Shown here one piece after another: positions 7,980 through 15,464 of a stretch of 64,000 bases of DNA; position 1 is the stretch's first letter, and every line of letters begins with the position of its first letter. A model generated the notes under the pieces. It was given only the letters and a program-made list of their open reading frames with translations. It ran no database searches and was not told the origin of the DNA. This DNA is from Micromonospora sp. FIMYZ51. Its GTDB lineage: Bacteria > Actinomycetota > Actinomycetes > Mycobacteriales > Micromonosporaceae. Made by a program: the position numbers and the translations under genes. The DNA lies in NCBI RefSeq assembly GCF_038246755.1, contig NZ_CP134706.1, forward strand, positions 5,518,001 through 5,582,000, given 5' to 3'.

Positions 7980-9428
7980 ATGCATCGACGTCGACTCCGC
8001 CCAGCGCTCGTCGCGCTCGCCACGATCGCCAGCCTCCTCGCCCCCAACCTCGTGACGACGCCCCCGGCCATGGCCGCACCGGCCGGCGGCAAGAAGGTCA
8101 TCGCCAACCTCTTCGAGTGGAACTGGCCCTCGGTGGCCAGCGAGTGCACCAGCACCCTCGGCCCGAAGGGCTACGGCTACGTCCAGGTCTCGCCCCCGCA
8201 GGAGCACGTCCGCGGCAACCAGTGGTGGGTGGCCTACCAGCCGGTCAGCTACCGGATCGAGTCCCGCAAGGGCACCCGCGAGCAGTTCCGTTCCATGGTG
8301 GCCACCTGCCAGGCAGCCGGCGTGAAGGTGATCGTGGACGCGGTCATCAACCACATGTCCGGCCAGGCGAACGGCGGCACCGGCTGGGCCGGCTCGTCGT
8401 ACCAGCACTACGTCTACCCGGGCATCTACCAGGCGCAGGACTTCAACTACTGCGGTCGCAACGGCAACAACGACATCGCCAACTACCACGACCGGTACGA
8501 GGTGCAGTACTGCGAACTGGTGAACCTCGCCGACCTCAAGACCGGCTCGGACTACGTCCGGTCCCGGCTGGCCGCGTACCTCAACGACCTGCTCTCGCTC
8601 GGCGTGGACGGCTTCCGGCTGGACGCCAGCAAGCACATGCCCGCCGCCGACATCGCAAACATCCTCAGTCGACTCGACCGTCGGCCGTACATCGTGCAGG
8701 AGGTGATCTTCGGCGCGGGCGAGCCGATCACCCCGAACGAGTACACCGGCAACGGCGACGTGCACGAATTCCGCTACGGCAAGGACCTGGCCCGGGTCTT
8801 CCGCTCGGAGCGGCTGGCCTACCTGCGCAACTTCGGTGCGGGCTGGGGCCACCTGCCCAGCGGCGTCTCCGCCGTCTTCATCGACAACCACGACACCCAG
8901 CGCGACGACGGCGGCGTGCTCACGTACCGCGACCGGGGCATCTACGCGCTCGCCAACGCCTTCATGCTGGCCTGGCCGTACGGCTCGCCGTCGGTGATGT
9001 CGAGCTACACCTTCAACAGCCGGGACGCCGGCCCGCCCTCGGACGGCACCAACAAGACGTTGAACACGGTGTGTTACTCGGGTTGGGAATGCGAGCACCG
9101 CTGGCCGGTGATCGCGAACATGGTCGGCTTCCGCAACGCCACCGAGGGCACCGGGGTCAGCAACTGGTACGACAACGGCAACAACCACATCGCCTTCAGC
9201 CGTACCGGCCGGGGCTTCATCACCATCAACGACGAGGACGCCGCGGTCAACGGCCGCTCGTACTACACCGGCCTACCCGCCGGCCGCTACTGCGACATCA
9301 TCCACGGCACCTACTCAAACGGCACCTGCACCGGCCCGATCATCACGGTCGACGCCAACGGCTGGTTCCCCGCCAACGTCCCCGCCCACGACGCAATAGC
9401 CATCCACACCTCCGCCCGCCTCCCCTAA
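7980..9428 (+). CDS. Secreted alpha-amylase, GH13, without starch-binding domain
   Basis: 482 residues from ATG 7980, which has AGGAG upstream; an earlier in-frame ATG lies before the signal peptide and is not used. Residues 1-32 form a signal peptide ending AMA-AP. GH13 landmarks: VDAVINH (region I), GFRLDASKH with the catalytic Asp (II), IVQEVIFG with the acid/base Glu (III) and FIDNHDTQR (IV). It hydrolyses internal alpha-1,4 bonds of starch outside the cell. The closest relative in the window is the 726-residue enzyme at 17265, but this one stops after the beta-sandwich domain C and has no CBM20. Transcription is divergent from the cytochrome gene. Upstream CTTGCAGG-like sites suggest repression without maltodextrins. 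Confidence 0.93.
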   Translation: MHRRRLRPALVALATIASLLAPNLVTTPPAMAAPAGGKKVIANLFEWNWPSVASECTSTLGPKGYGYVQVSPPQEHVRGNQWWVAYQPVSYRIESRKGTREQFRSMVATCQAAGVKVIVDAVINHMSGQANGGTGWAGSSYQHYVYPGIYQAQDFNYCGRNGNNDIANYHDRYEVQYCELVNLADLKTGSDYVRSRLAAYLNDLLSLGVDGFRLDASKHMPAADIANILSRLDRRPYIVQEVIFGAGEPITPNEYTGNGDVHEFRYGKDLARVFRSERLAYLRNFGAGWGHLPSGVSAVFIDNHDTQRDDGGVLTYRDRGIYALANAFMLAWPYGSPSVMSSYTFNSRDAGPPSDGTNKTLNTVCYSGWECEHRWPVIANMVGFRNATEGTGVSNWYDNGNNHIAFSRTGRGFITINDEDAAVNGRSYYTGLPAGRYCDIIHGTYSNGTCTGPIITVDANGWFPANVPAHDAIAIHTSARLP

Positions 9429-9496
9429 CCCACCCACCCCACCCCTCCCCCACCCCTCTCCCCTCTCCCTCCCCTCACCCCCACCCCACCCGCCGC

Positions 9497-9557
9497 GTTG
9501 ATCATGAGGTTAGCGGCACTTTGACGATCAAATACCGCCGCTAACCTCATGATCAAC
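9497..9557. repeat. 21-base perfect inverted repeat between C-tract and G-tract
   Basis: GTTGATCATGAGGTTAGCGGC at 9497-9517 is repeated in inverse at 9537-9557 with a 19-base loop (one base is added here to complete the arm; the core is TTGATCATGAGGTTAGCGGC). Bases 9429-9495 are almost pure C-runs on the plus strand and 9558-9650 almost pure G-runs, so the whole 220 bases form an extended imperfect inverted repeat. It sits downstream of the amylase gene and could end transcription there. Confidence 0.85.
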
Positions 9558-9590
9558 CGGGAGGGTTGGGGGTTGGGGGTTTGGGGGGGA

Positions 9591-10526
9591 ATGGGAGGGT
9601 TTGGGGGTAGGGTGAGGGTGTGGGGGTTGGCGTGGGGGCGGTGGGCGGTTGTCGCCATCAGTGCGTCCCTCCTGGTTGTGGGGGGTGTCGCCTATGGCGG
9701 GTGGAGGTTGACCTCGCTGCCCGGGGCGGCACCGGTGGCGCGGCCGGACGACCTGACTTCCCGGCCCGTCGGCGAGGCGACGACGCCCGCCGCTGACGAG
9801 GCGCCAGGCGGTCCGGCTGCGGTGCCTGCGCCGGACTGGCTACCGGAGATCGACTACGACCCGGCACCCGCCGGCTTCCCCGCCGACCCGGACACCCTGG
9901 ACACCACACCGTTGACCGAGGGGGTACGCCCCGACCGCCGGCTCGCCGTCTACGACGCGCCCGGCGGACGACCGCTGGCCTTCCTGATGCCGACCATCCG
10001 TGGCGTTGAGCTGACCGTACCCGTCGCGCAGCGGGAGGCTGGCTGGACGGCCGTACTGCTCCCCTCGGCCAACCGCAGACTGGCCTGGCTGCCACCCGGC
10101 GGCTTCCGTACGGTCCCACTGGTCGACCAGATCGTGGTGGAGCGGGTGCCGTACCGGCTGACCTGGTACCGCGACGGCGAGGCGAAACGCAGTTGGCGGC
10201 TCAGTCTGGGCCAGCCCGGCCAGGAGACGCCACTCGGCCGGACCTTCGTCCTGGGCCGCACCCCACCACCGGAGGCGGTCTACGGCGGCGTCGACATCCT
10301 CGCCCTCGGCTCGATCCCCGATGACCCGGACGCGGTACCCGCAGGTCTGCGGGGCGCGCACATCGGCATCCACACCTGGTACCACGACGGCGAACTGGGC
10401 CGGTCGACCACGAACGGCTGTATCCGGCTGACCAGCAGCGGCCAGCGGCTCCTGCTGGAGCAGCTGCGTCCGGGCACGCCGGTGGTGGTCGTCGACGAGC
10501 TACCCACCCCACCCCCGACCGCCTGA
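9591..10526 (+). CDS. Membrane-anchored L,D-transpeptidase (YkuD domain)
   Basis: About 311 residues from ATG 9591; GTG 9612 or 9618 are equally possible, and ATG 9549 lies in the inverted-repeat arm. An N-terminal hydrophobic segment (AVVAISASLLVVGGVAYGG) anchors or exports the protein, and a Pro/Ala-rich linker follows. The C-terminal YkuD domain shows IGIHTWYHDGELG and STTNGCIRL, the His and the SxGCxR nucleophile motif. These enzymes make 3-3 peptidoglycan cross-links or tether proteins, and are usual in mycelial actinobacteria. The start of the gene lies in a run of G-tracts able to form G-quadruplexes. Single gene; no operon partner is evident. Confidence 0.85.
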   Translation: MGGFGGRVRVWGLAWGRWAVVAISASLLVVGGVAYGGWRLTSLPGAAPVARPDDLTSRPVGEATTPAADEAPGGPAAVPAPDWLPEIDYDPAPAGFPADPDTLDTTPLTEGVRPDRRLAVYDAPGGRPLAFLMPTIRGVELTVPVAQREAGWTAVLLPSANRRLAWLPPGGFRTVPLVDQIVVERVPYRLTWYRDGEAKRSWRLSLGQPGQETPLGRTFVLGRTPPPEAVYGGVDILALGSIPDDPDAVPAGLRGAHIGIHTWYHDGELGRSTTNGCIRLTSSGQRLLLEQLRPGTPVVVVDELPTPPPTA

Positions 10527-10651
10527 TCCCCTCCCGGTGACCTTCCGCCTGCCGGTGCTCCCGTTGGGCGTGCCCAGGCAAACGGTCAGGACGGTCGTAG
10601 CGGGACGTTCGGCCCTGGCATGGGATCAGTTTCCAGGGGTATCACCTGGTC

Positions 10652-11779
10652 ATGAGGGCGAGTTTCCGGCTCGGCCGGATCGTGGGCGTACCGGTGGGGG
10701 TCAACTGGAGCGTCCTGGTCATTTTCGGGCTGATCTGGTGGGGGCTGTCGGCAAACCTGTTTCCGCAGTCGTACCCGGGCCGCTCCGGCGTGGCGTACCT
10801 CTTCGCGGGATTGGCCGCGGCGGTGGTCTTCTTTCTGGGGCTGCTCGCCCACGAGGTGTCGCACGCGGTGGTGGCGAAGCGTAACGGGCTGGGCGTCGAG
10901 GGGATCACCCTGTGGCTCTTCGGCGGGGTCGCGCAGTTGCGTGGTGAGGCCCGTACCCCGGGGGCGGAGCTGCGCATCGCCGGCATCGGTCCGCTGGTCA
11001 GCCTGATCATCGGCGGCTTCTTCGGGGCGATCGCGATGTTGCTCGGCATCGCCGGGGTGCAGGGGCTCTGGCTGGGCGTGATGGCCTGGCTCGCCGGCAT
11101 CAACCTGCTGCTGGCGGTCTTCAACATTCTGCCGGCGGCGCCGCTGGATGGTGGCCGGCTGCTGCGCGCGGCGGTCTGGAAGGGCACCGGGGACCGGGTT
11201 CGGGCGACGGTGGTCGCGGCCCGGGCCGGTTGGGTGTTCGGCGTGGTGCTGATCGGGTTCGGGCTCTGGCGGTTCCTCACCGGTGCCGGCGTCGGCGGGC
11301 TGTGGCTGGCGCTGATCGGCTGGTTCCTGATCGGGGCGGCAAGCCTGGAGGAGCGGCAGGCCCGGGTGGGCAGCGCGCTGCGTGGGCTACGGGTCGCCGA
11401 CGTGATGACTCCGCAGCCGCAGACCGCCTCGGGCGAGATGACGGTGGCCGACTTCGTCGACAACTATCTTTTCGCGTACCGGCACACGGCGTTGCCGCTG
11501 ACTGCGGACGGGCGGCCGGTCGGCCTGGTCACCCTCGACCGGGTCCGTGGCGTCCCGAGTGACCAGCGGAGCAGCACCACCCTTGAGGCGGTGGCCTGCC
11601 GGGCCGAGGACCTGGTGCTCGCCTCTCCCGACGAACAGCTCACCGACCTGCTGCCCCGGCTCAGCGAGTGCGCCGACGGCCGCGCCCTGGTGGTCACCGA
11701 GGGTCGCCTGATCGGCATCGTCTCGCCAAGCGACATCAGCCGCGCCGTCCAGCGCGGCCACCTACGCGATCATCCCTGA
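10652..11779 (+). CDS. Site-2-type intramembrane protease (M50) with CBS pair
   Basis: 375 residues. Several transmembrane segments hold the zinc site LAHEVSHAV (HExxH, about residue 70) and FNILPAAPLDGGRLL (NxxPxxPxDGG, third ligand). From about residue 245 two CBS motifs follow (DVMTPQPQTASGEMTVADF ... LIGIVSPSDISRAV), which usually bind adenosyl ligands and regulate the enzyme. Rip3-like members of this architecture cleave membrane proteins such as anti-sigma factors; the substrate here is unknown. ATG 10652 begins the MRASFRLGRIVGVPVGVNWS segment typical of the family. It is transcribed alone, and a small inverted repeat plus tandem repeats follow. Confidence 0.9.
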   Translation: MRASFRLGRIVGVPVGVNWSVLVIFGLIWWGLSANLFPQSYPGRSGVAYLFAGLAAAVVFFLGLLAHEVSHAVVAKRNGLGVEGITLWLFGGVAQLRGEARTPGAELRIAGIGPLVSLIIGGFFGAIAMLLGIAGVQGLWLGVMAWLAGINLLLAVFNILPAAPLDGGRLLRAAVWKGTGDRVRATVVAARAGWVFGVVLIGFGLWRFLTGAGVGGLWLALIGWFLIGAASLEERQARVGSALRGLRVADVMTPQPQTASGEMTVADFVDNYLFAYRHTALPLTADGRPVGLVTLDRVRGVPSDQRSSTTLEAVACRAEDLVLASPDEQLTDLLPRLSECADGRALVVTEGRLIGIVSPSDISRAVQRGHLRDHP

Positions 11780-11808
11780 CCGCCCCGCCGCCTCCACCCC
11801 TCAGCACC

Positions 11809-11882
11809 GCCGATCTTGCACTCTCGGTCGGGACAAATACCCAAGAAAGTGATATACCGGCGACTAAAAGTGCAAGATCGGC
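11809..11882. repeat. Inverted repeat with 14-base arms
   Basis: GCCGATCTTGCACT (11809-11822) and AGTGCAAGATCGGC (11869-11882) flank 46 AT-richer bases. It lies between the convergent protease and alditol-oxidase genes. It may be a short mobile palindrome or a terminator; it encodes nothing visible. Confidence 0.75.
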
Positions 11883-11982
11883 GCGGGGAGGGCGCGCGGG
11901 GAGGGCGCGCGGGGAGGGCGCGCGGGGAGGGCGCGCGGGGAGGGCGCGCGGGGAGGGCGCGCGGGGAGGGCGCGTGGGTGGG
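11881..11982. repeat. 13-base tandem repeat
   Basis: GCGCGCGGGGAGG is repeated perfectly six times from 11892 to 11969, with degenerate units before and after. It abuts the inverted repeat on one side and the stop codon of the alditol oxidase gene (11990) on the other. Confidence 0.9.
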
Positions 11983-11989
11983 GGCGGGG

Positions 11990-13225
11990 TCAGCGGGGGA
12001 AGAGGTGGTCGAGTTCCTCGGTGCGGAAGGTGGCGGTGGGGTCCAGGCGGGATAGCAGGGCGGCGAAATCGGTCCAGTGGGGGTAGGTGGCGGCGATCTC
12101 CTCGGTGGGGATCGTGAAGACCTTGCCCCAGTGCGGGCGGGGCGCGAAGGGGGCGAGGGCGCCCTCGACCGCGGCGACCACCGGCAGCACCGCCGAGGCG
12201 TCGGCGATCCAGGTGAAGTGGATGGCGAGGCTGTCCCGGCCCTGGTTCGGGCTGAGCCAGAGCTCGTCGGCGGCGACGGTACGCAGCTCACTGGTCTGCG
12301 ACACCGGGGCGATCAGGTGCGCCACCTCGTCCAGCGCGGCGAGTGCGTCGGCGGCCACGGCCCGGGGCAGGTGGTACTCGGACTGCAACTCCTCGCCGCT
12401 GCTCGGGGTGAAGCCGAGCCGGAAGTGCGGCAGCCGCTCGTGCCAGGGGCCGGCGACGCCGAGCTGCTCGGTGCAGTTGACCGTCGGCATGCCGGGCACC
12501 GGGTGCCAGGGCCGGTCGGCCGCCGTCGTGCCCAGCCAGCCCGCCGGGGGTGGCGGCTGGTCCGCCAGCTGCTTGCGCCAGACCTGGGTGCCGCGCGTCG
12601 AGCGCCAGTCGGTGAAGACACTGACGCTGTACGCGGAGTCGAGCGCCTCGTCCAGGGCGGCGCGGGGCAGGTCGAGCTGGACGTACTGGCGGATGTCGAA
12701 AGTGGGCAGCACGTCCAGGGTGAGCCGGGTGACGATGCCCAGCGCGCCGAGCGAGACGACCATCCCGGGGAAGTCGGCGCTGCCGCGCTGCACGGTGCGC
12801 AGCTCCCCCGACGCGGTGACCAGTTCCAGGCCGGCGACCGCAGTGGCCAGGTTGCCGATGACCGCGCCGGATCCGTGGGTGCCGGTGGCCACCGCGCCGG
12901 CCACCGAGATGTGCGGCAGCGAGGCGAGGTTGGCCAGGGCGTACCCCCGCTCGTGCAGCCAGGTGGCCAGCTCGCCGTAACGCATCGCGGCCGGCACCTC
13001 GACCTGCCGCCGTGCTTCGTCCAGGCGTACGGTGGCCGGCAGGCCGGCGAGGGTGACCTGATCGCCTGTGGTGTCGCCGAGCCGGTTGAAGGAGTGTCCG
13101 CTGCCCACCGCGCGGATCCGGTCGCTGCCGGCGACCAGCTCGCGCAGCTCATCGACGGAGGACGGCCGGTGGTACGCCCGGGCGGCGTAACGGACGTTTC
13201 CCGCCCAGTTGCGGTGCGTCGACAC
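11990..13225 (-). CDS. Alditol (xylitol/sorbitol) oxidase, FAD-dependent
   Basis: 411 residues, close to the 418 of Streptomyces coelicolor AldO. A PCMH-type FAD domain carries RAVGSGHSFNRL, whose His is the site of covalent flavin attachment in AldO, then GAVATGTHGSG. The C-terminal ALO/cap half has FTDWRSTRGTQVWRKQ and ends FRTEELDHLFPR. AldO oxidises the terminal CH2OH of polyols with O2, releasing H2O2. The related gulonolactone oxidases are the main alternative, but the FTDW segment favours AldO. ATG 13225 starts MSTHRNWAGNV, the usual N-terminus. Divergent from the small EF-hand-like protein across a palindromic operator candidate. Confidence 0.88.
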   Translation of the reverse strand: MSTHRNWAGNVRYAARAYHRPSSVDELRELVAGSDRIRAVGSGHSFNRLGDTTGDQVTLAGLPATVRLDEARRQVEVPAAMRYGELATWLHERGYALANLASLPHISVAGAVATGTHGSGAVIGNLATAVAGLELVTASGELRTVQRGSADFPGMVVSLGALGIVTRLTLDVLPTFDIRQYVQLDLPRAALDEALDSAYSVSVFTDWRSTRGTQVWRKQLADQPPPPAGWLGTTAADRPWHPVPGMPTVNCTEQLGVAGPWHERLPHFRLGFTPSSGEELQSEYHLPRAVAADALAALDEVAHLIAPVSQTSELRTVAADELWLSPNQGRDSLAIHFTWIADASAVLPVVAAVEGALAPFAPRPHWGKVFTIPTEEIAATYPHWTDFAALLSRLDPTATFRTEELDHLFPR

Positions 13226-13244
13226 TGCGACCCCCTTCTCCGCG

Positions 13245-13261
13245 CCGACGGTTACCGTCGG
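13245..13261. promoter_or_regulatory. Perfect palindrome in a divergent intergenic space
   Basis: CCGACGGT-T-ACCGTCGG, 8-base arms around one base, lies 20 bases before the alditol oxidase start and 24 before the small protein start. Its position and symmetry suggest an operator acting on both genes; no regulator is adjacent. Confidence 0.5.
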
Positions 13262-13284
13262 TCCCGTCGGGGAACCCTACGCCG

Positions 13285-13674
13285 ATGAGCAGCTACCGTG
13301 ATCCCGCCCCTCGCGGCGACGTCTACCCCTCCGAAGAGGAGATCGACCCGACCGGCAGCGGCGTCGAGCCGGCCAGCGGCCCGGTCGGTGCGTACTTCGG
13401 GAGCCAGCCCAGCCCACAGCCCGCCCCGACGCCCGGGCCGACGCCCACGCCGCCGCCCACCCCCGGCCCGCCGCCCCGCAGCGAGGTCGGCTCGCGGTCG
13501 ATCGTCAGTCGGCACCTGGACGGCTCGGTGGAGGTGGTCACCGACTTCGACGGGGACGGCATCGCCGACGTGGTGCAGTTCGACCTCGACGGTGACGGGG
13601 TGCCGGATGTCACCTACATCGACAGTGACCGGGACGGCCGGCTGGACACCGTGCTGCGCGCCCCGGCCCACTGA
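13285..13674 (+). CDS. Small acidic protein with EF-hand/dockerin-like calcium loops
   Basis: 129 residues, no signal peptide and no transmembrane segment. The N-terminal half is disordered and Pro-rich (PTPGPTPTPPPTPGPPP). The C-terminal half has three near-consecutive Asp-rich loops, DFDGDGIAD, DLDGDGVPD and DSDRDGRLD, the DxDxDG pattern that binds calcium in dockerin and thrombospondin-3 repeats. The role is unknown. ATG 13285 is the only sensible start. It shares a 59-base divergent control region with the alditol oxidase gene and is followed convergently by the LLM oxidoreductase. Confidence 0.75.
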   Translation: MSSYRDPAPRGDVYPSEEEIDPTGSGVEPASGPVGAYFGSQPSPQPAPTPGPTPTPPPTPGPPPRSEVGSRSIVSRHLDGSVEVVTDFDGDGIADVVQFDLDGDGVPDVTYIDSDRDGRLDTVLRAPAH

Positions 13675-13717
13675 CCGCGAGGCTCGGCGGGCGACGACCC
13701 CGGCGCCCGGCGACGGC

Positions 13718-14647
13718 TCAGAGCTGCCGCATCACCTCGGTGGCGACCAGGTCCAGGTGGTCCAGGTCGCTGAGGTCGAGCACCTGGAGGTAGATGCGCT
13801 GGGTGCCGGTCTCCGCGTACCGACCGATCCTGTCGACGACCTCGGCCGGCGTGCCGGCCAGCCCGTTCTCGCGCAGTTCGGCCGGCTCCCGGCCGATCGC
13901 TTCGGCCCGCCGGGCCACCTCGGCGTCGTCCCGCCCGCAGCAGAGCACCAGCGCGTTGGACCAGGTCAGCTCAGCCGGGTCCCGACCGATCTCCTGGCAC
14001 GCGGCGCGCATCCGGCCGAACTGGGTGACCGTGTCGGCGATCGAGACGAAGGGCAGGTTGAACTCGTCGGCGTACCGGGCGGCGAGCGCCGGCGTACGCT
14101 TCGCGCCCATCCCGCCGAGCAGGATCGGCGGGTGCGGTCGCTGCACCGGCTTGGGCAGTGCGGGCGAGTCGCTTACCTGGTAGTGCTTGCCGGCGAAGTC
14201 GAACGTCTCGCCCGGCGGGGTCCGCCACAGACCGGTGATCACGGCCAGCTGCTCGGCCAGTCGGTCGAACCGCTCCCCCAGCCCGGGGAACGGGATTCCG
14301 TACGCGCTGTGCTCGGCGTCGTACCAGCCGGTGCCGATGCCCAGCTCGACCCGGCCGCCGCTCATCTGGTCGACCTGGGCGACGGTGATGGCGAGCGGGC
14401 CGGGCAGCCGGAACGTCGCGGCGGTCATCAGCGTGCCGAGCCGGATCGATCGGGTGTCGCGGGCCAGTCCGGCCAGGGTGGTCCAGGCGTCGGTGGGGCC
14501 GGGTTCGCCACTTACCGAGCCCATCTTGAGGTAGTGGTCGGAGCGGAAGAAGGCGCCGAAGCCGGTCTCCTCGGCGCGACGGGCCACGGCGAGCAGGTCG
14601 TCGTAGCTGGCACCCTGCTGAGGTTCGGTGAAGATCCGCAGTTCCAT
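13718..14647 (-). CDS. LLM-class, probably F420-dependent, oxidoreductase
   Basis: 309 residues. A luciferase-like TIM barrel: MELRIFTEPQQGASYDDLLAV at the start, FFRSDHYLKMGS, SIRLGTLMTAATFRLPGPLA, GRVELGIGTGWYDAEHSAYG and PPILLGGMGAKRTPALAARY. The last two are the cofactor-site segments seen in the TIGR03560-type F420 family. Actinobacteria use such enzymes for hydride transfer to varied small molecules; the substrate cannot be told. ATG 14647 is preferred because the barrel's first strand begins there; GTG 14668 is in frame. Divergent from the ABC gene at 14700. Confidence 0.85.
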   Translation of the reverse strand: MELRIFTEPQQGASYDDLLAVARRAEETGFGAFFRSDHYLKMGSVSGEPGPTDAWTTLAGLARDTRSIRLGTLMTAATFRLPGPLAITVAQVDQMSGGRVELGIGTGWYDAEHSAYGIPFPGLGERFDRLAEQLAVITGLWRTPPGETFDFAGKHYQVSDSPALPKPVQRPHPPILLGGMGAKRTPALAARYADEFNLPFVSIADTVTQFGRMRAACQEIGRDPAELTWSNALVLCCGRDDAEVARRAEAIGREPAELRENGLAGTPAEVVDRIGRYAETGTQRIYLQVLDLSDLDHLDLVATEVMRQL

Positions 14648-14699
14648 GTGTCGAGCATAGGAAGCCACCGGCCTGGTCGCCTGGATCTAGGGTGAGGCG

Positions 14700-15464
14700 A
14701 TGTCCGAGATCGCCGTCGCCGCAGCCGACCTTGAGGTCACCTACGGCAGCGTGACCGTCGTCCGCGACGTCGGGTTCGAGCTGCCGGCCGGTGGCGCGCT
14801 CTGCCTGGTCGGTGAGAACGGTGCCGGCAAGTCCACGGTGTTGCGCTGCGTCACCGGCCTGGTCGAGCCGACCGCCGGCTCGGTGCGGGTCTTCGGCGCG
14901 CCGCCGGACGGCACGGCCGCGTTCTGGCGCCGGGTGGTGGCCACCGTCGAACACCCCAGCTGGTACGCCGGGCTCACCGTCCGCGAGCACGTGGAGCTGG
15001 TCCGGCTGGCCGGCGGCGGTGATCCGGCCGACGGCCGGGTGGACGAGTTGCTCACCGTGCTCGGTTTGCGCGATCTCGGCGACGGCACGCCGGACCGGCT
15101 CTCGTCCGGGGAACGGCAGCGGCTGTTGCTGGCCGCTGCCCTGGCCCGCCGGGCCGACCTGCTGGTGCTCGACGAGCCGGAGCAGCGGCTCGACGCGGCG
15201 ATCCGGCCGGTGGTGGCGGGGCTGCTCGGCGAGCACCTGGCCGACGGTGGAAGCCTGCTGCTGGCCAGCCACGATCCGGCCTTCGTGACCGCGCTCGGCT
15301 GCCCGGTGCTGCGGCTGCACAGCGGCGCACCCGCCCCGGACGAGTCGTTCCCGGCCACGCCCGCGCCCGGTGCCCTGGTCGACACGGCACCGGTGATCGG
15401 CGGGATCCCGCTGGCTGCCGGGCCGGACCGGTCTGCGGCGGCTGCGCCGGGACCGTACGGATGA
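14700..15464 (+). CDS. ABC transporter ATP-binding protein
   Basis: 254 residues. Walker A GENGAGKST (about 38-46), signature LSSGERQRLLLA, and Walker B LLVLDEP; the catalytic H-loop is in LLASHDPAF. The stretch after about residue 210 is a Pro/Ala-rich tail. It energises the integral membrane partner encoded next, whose start overlaps this stop by four bases (ATGA). Substrate unknown; small two-gene exporters of this kind are common in actinobacteria. Confidence 0.9.
   Translation: MSEIAVAAADLEVTYGSVTVVRDVGFELPAGGALCLVGENGAGKSTVLRCVTGLVEPTAGSVRVFGAPPDGTAAFWRRVVATVEHPSWYAGLTVREHVELVRLAGGGDPADGRVDELLTVLGLRDLGDGTPDRLSSGERQRLLLAAALARRADLLVLDEPEQRLDAAIRPVVAGLLGEHLADGGSLLLASHDPAFVTALGCPVLRLHSGAPAPDESFPATPAPGALVDTAPVIGGIPLAAGPDRSAAAAPGPYG

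Noticed and set aside
9497..9557. Palindrome considered as a CRISPR repeat or IS end
   Set aside because: Only one inverted pair, no spacers, no target duplication and no transposase.
11881..12055. Small RGGRAGRARGEG-type protein in the 13-base repeat
   Set aside because: Encoded only by the tandem repeat; no ribosome site or conserved sequence.
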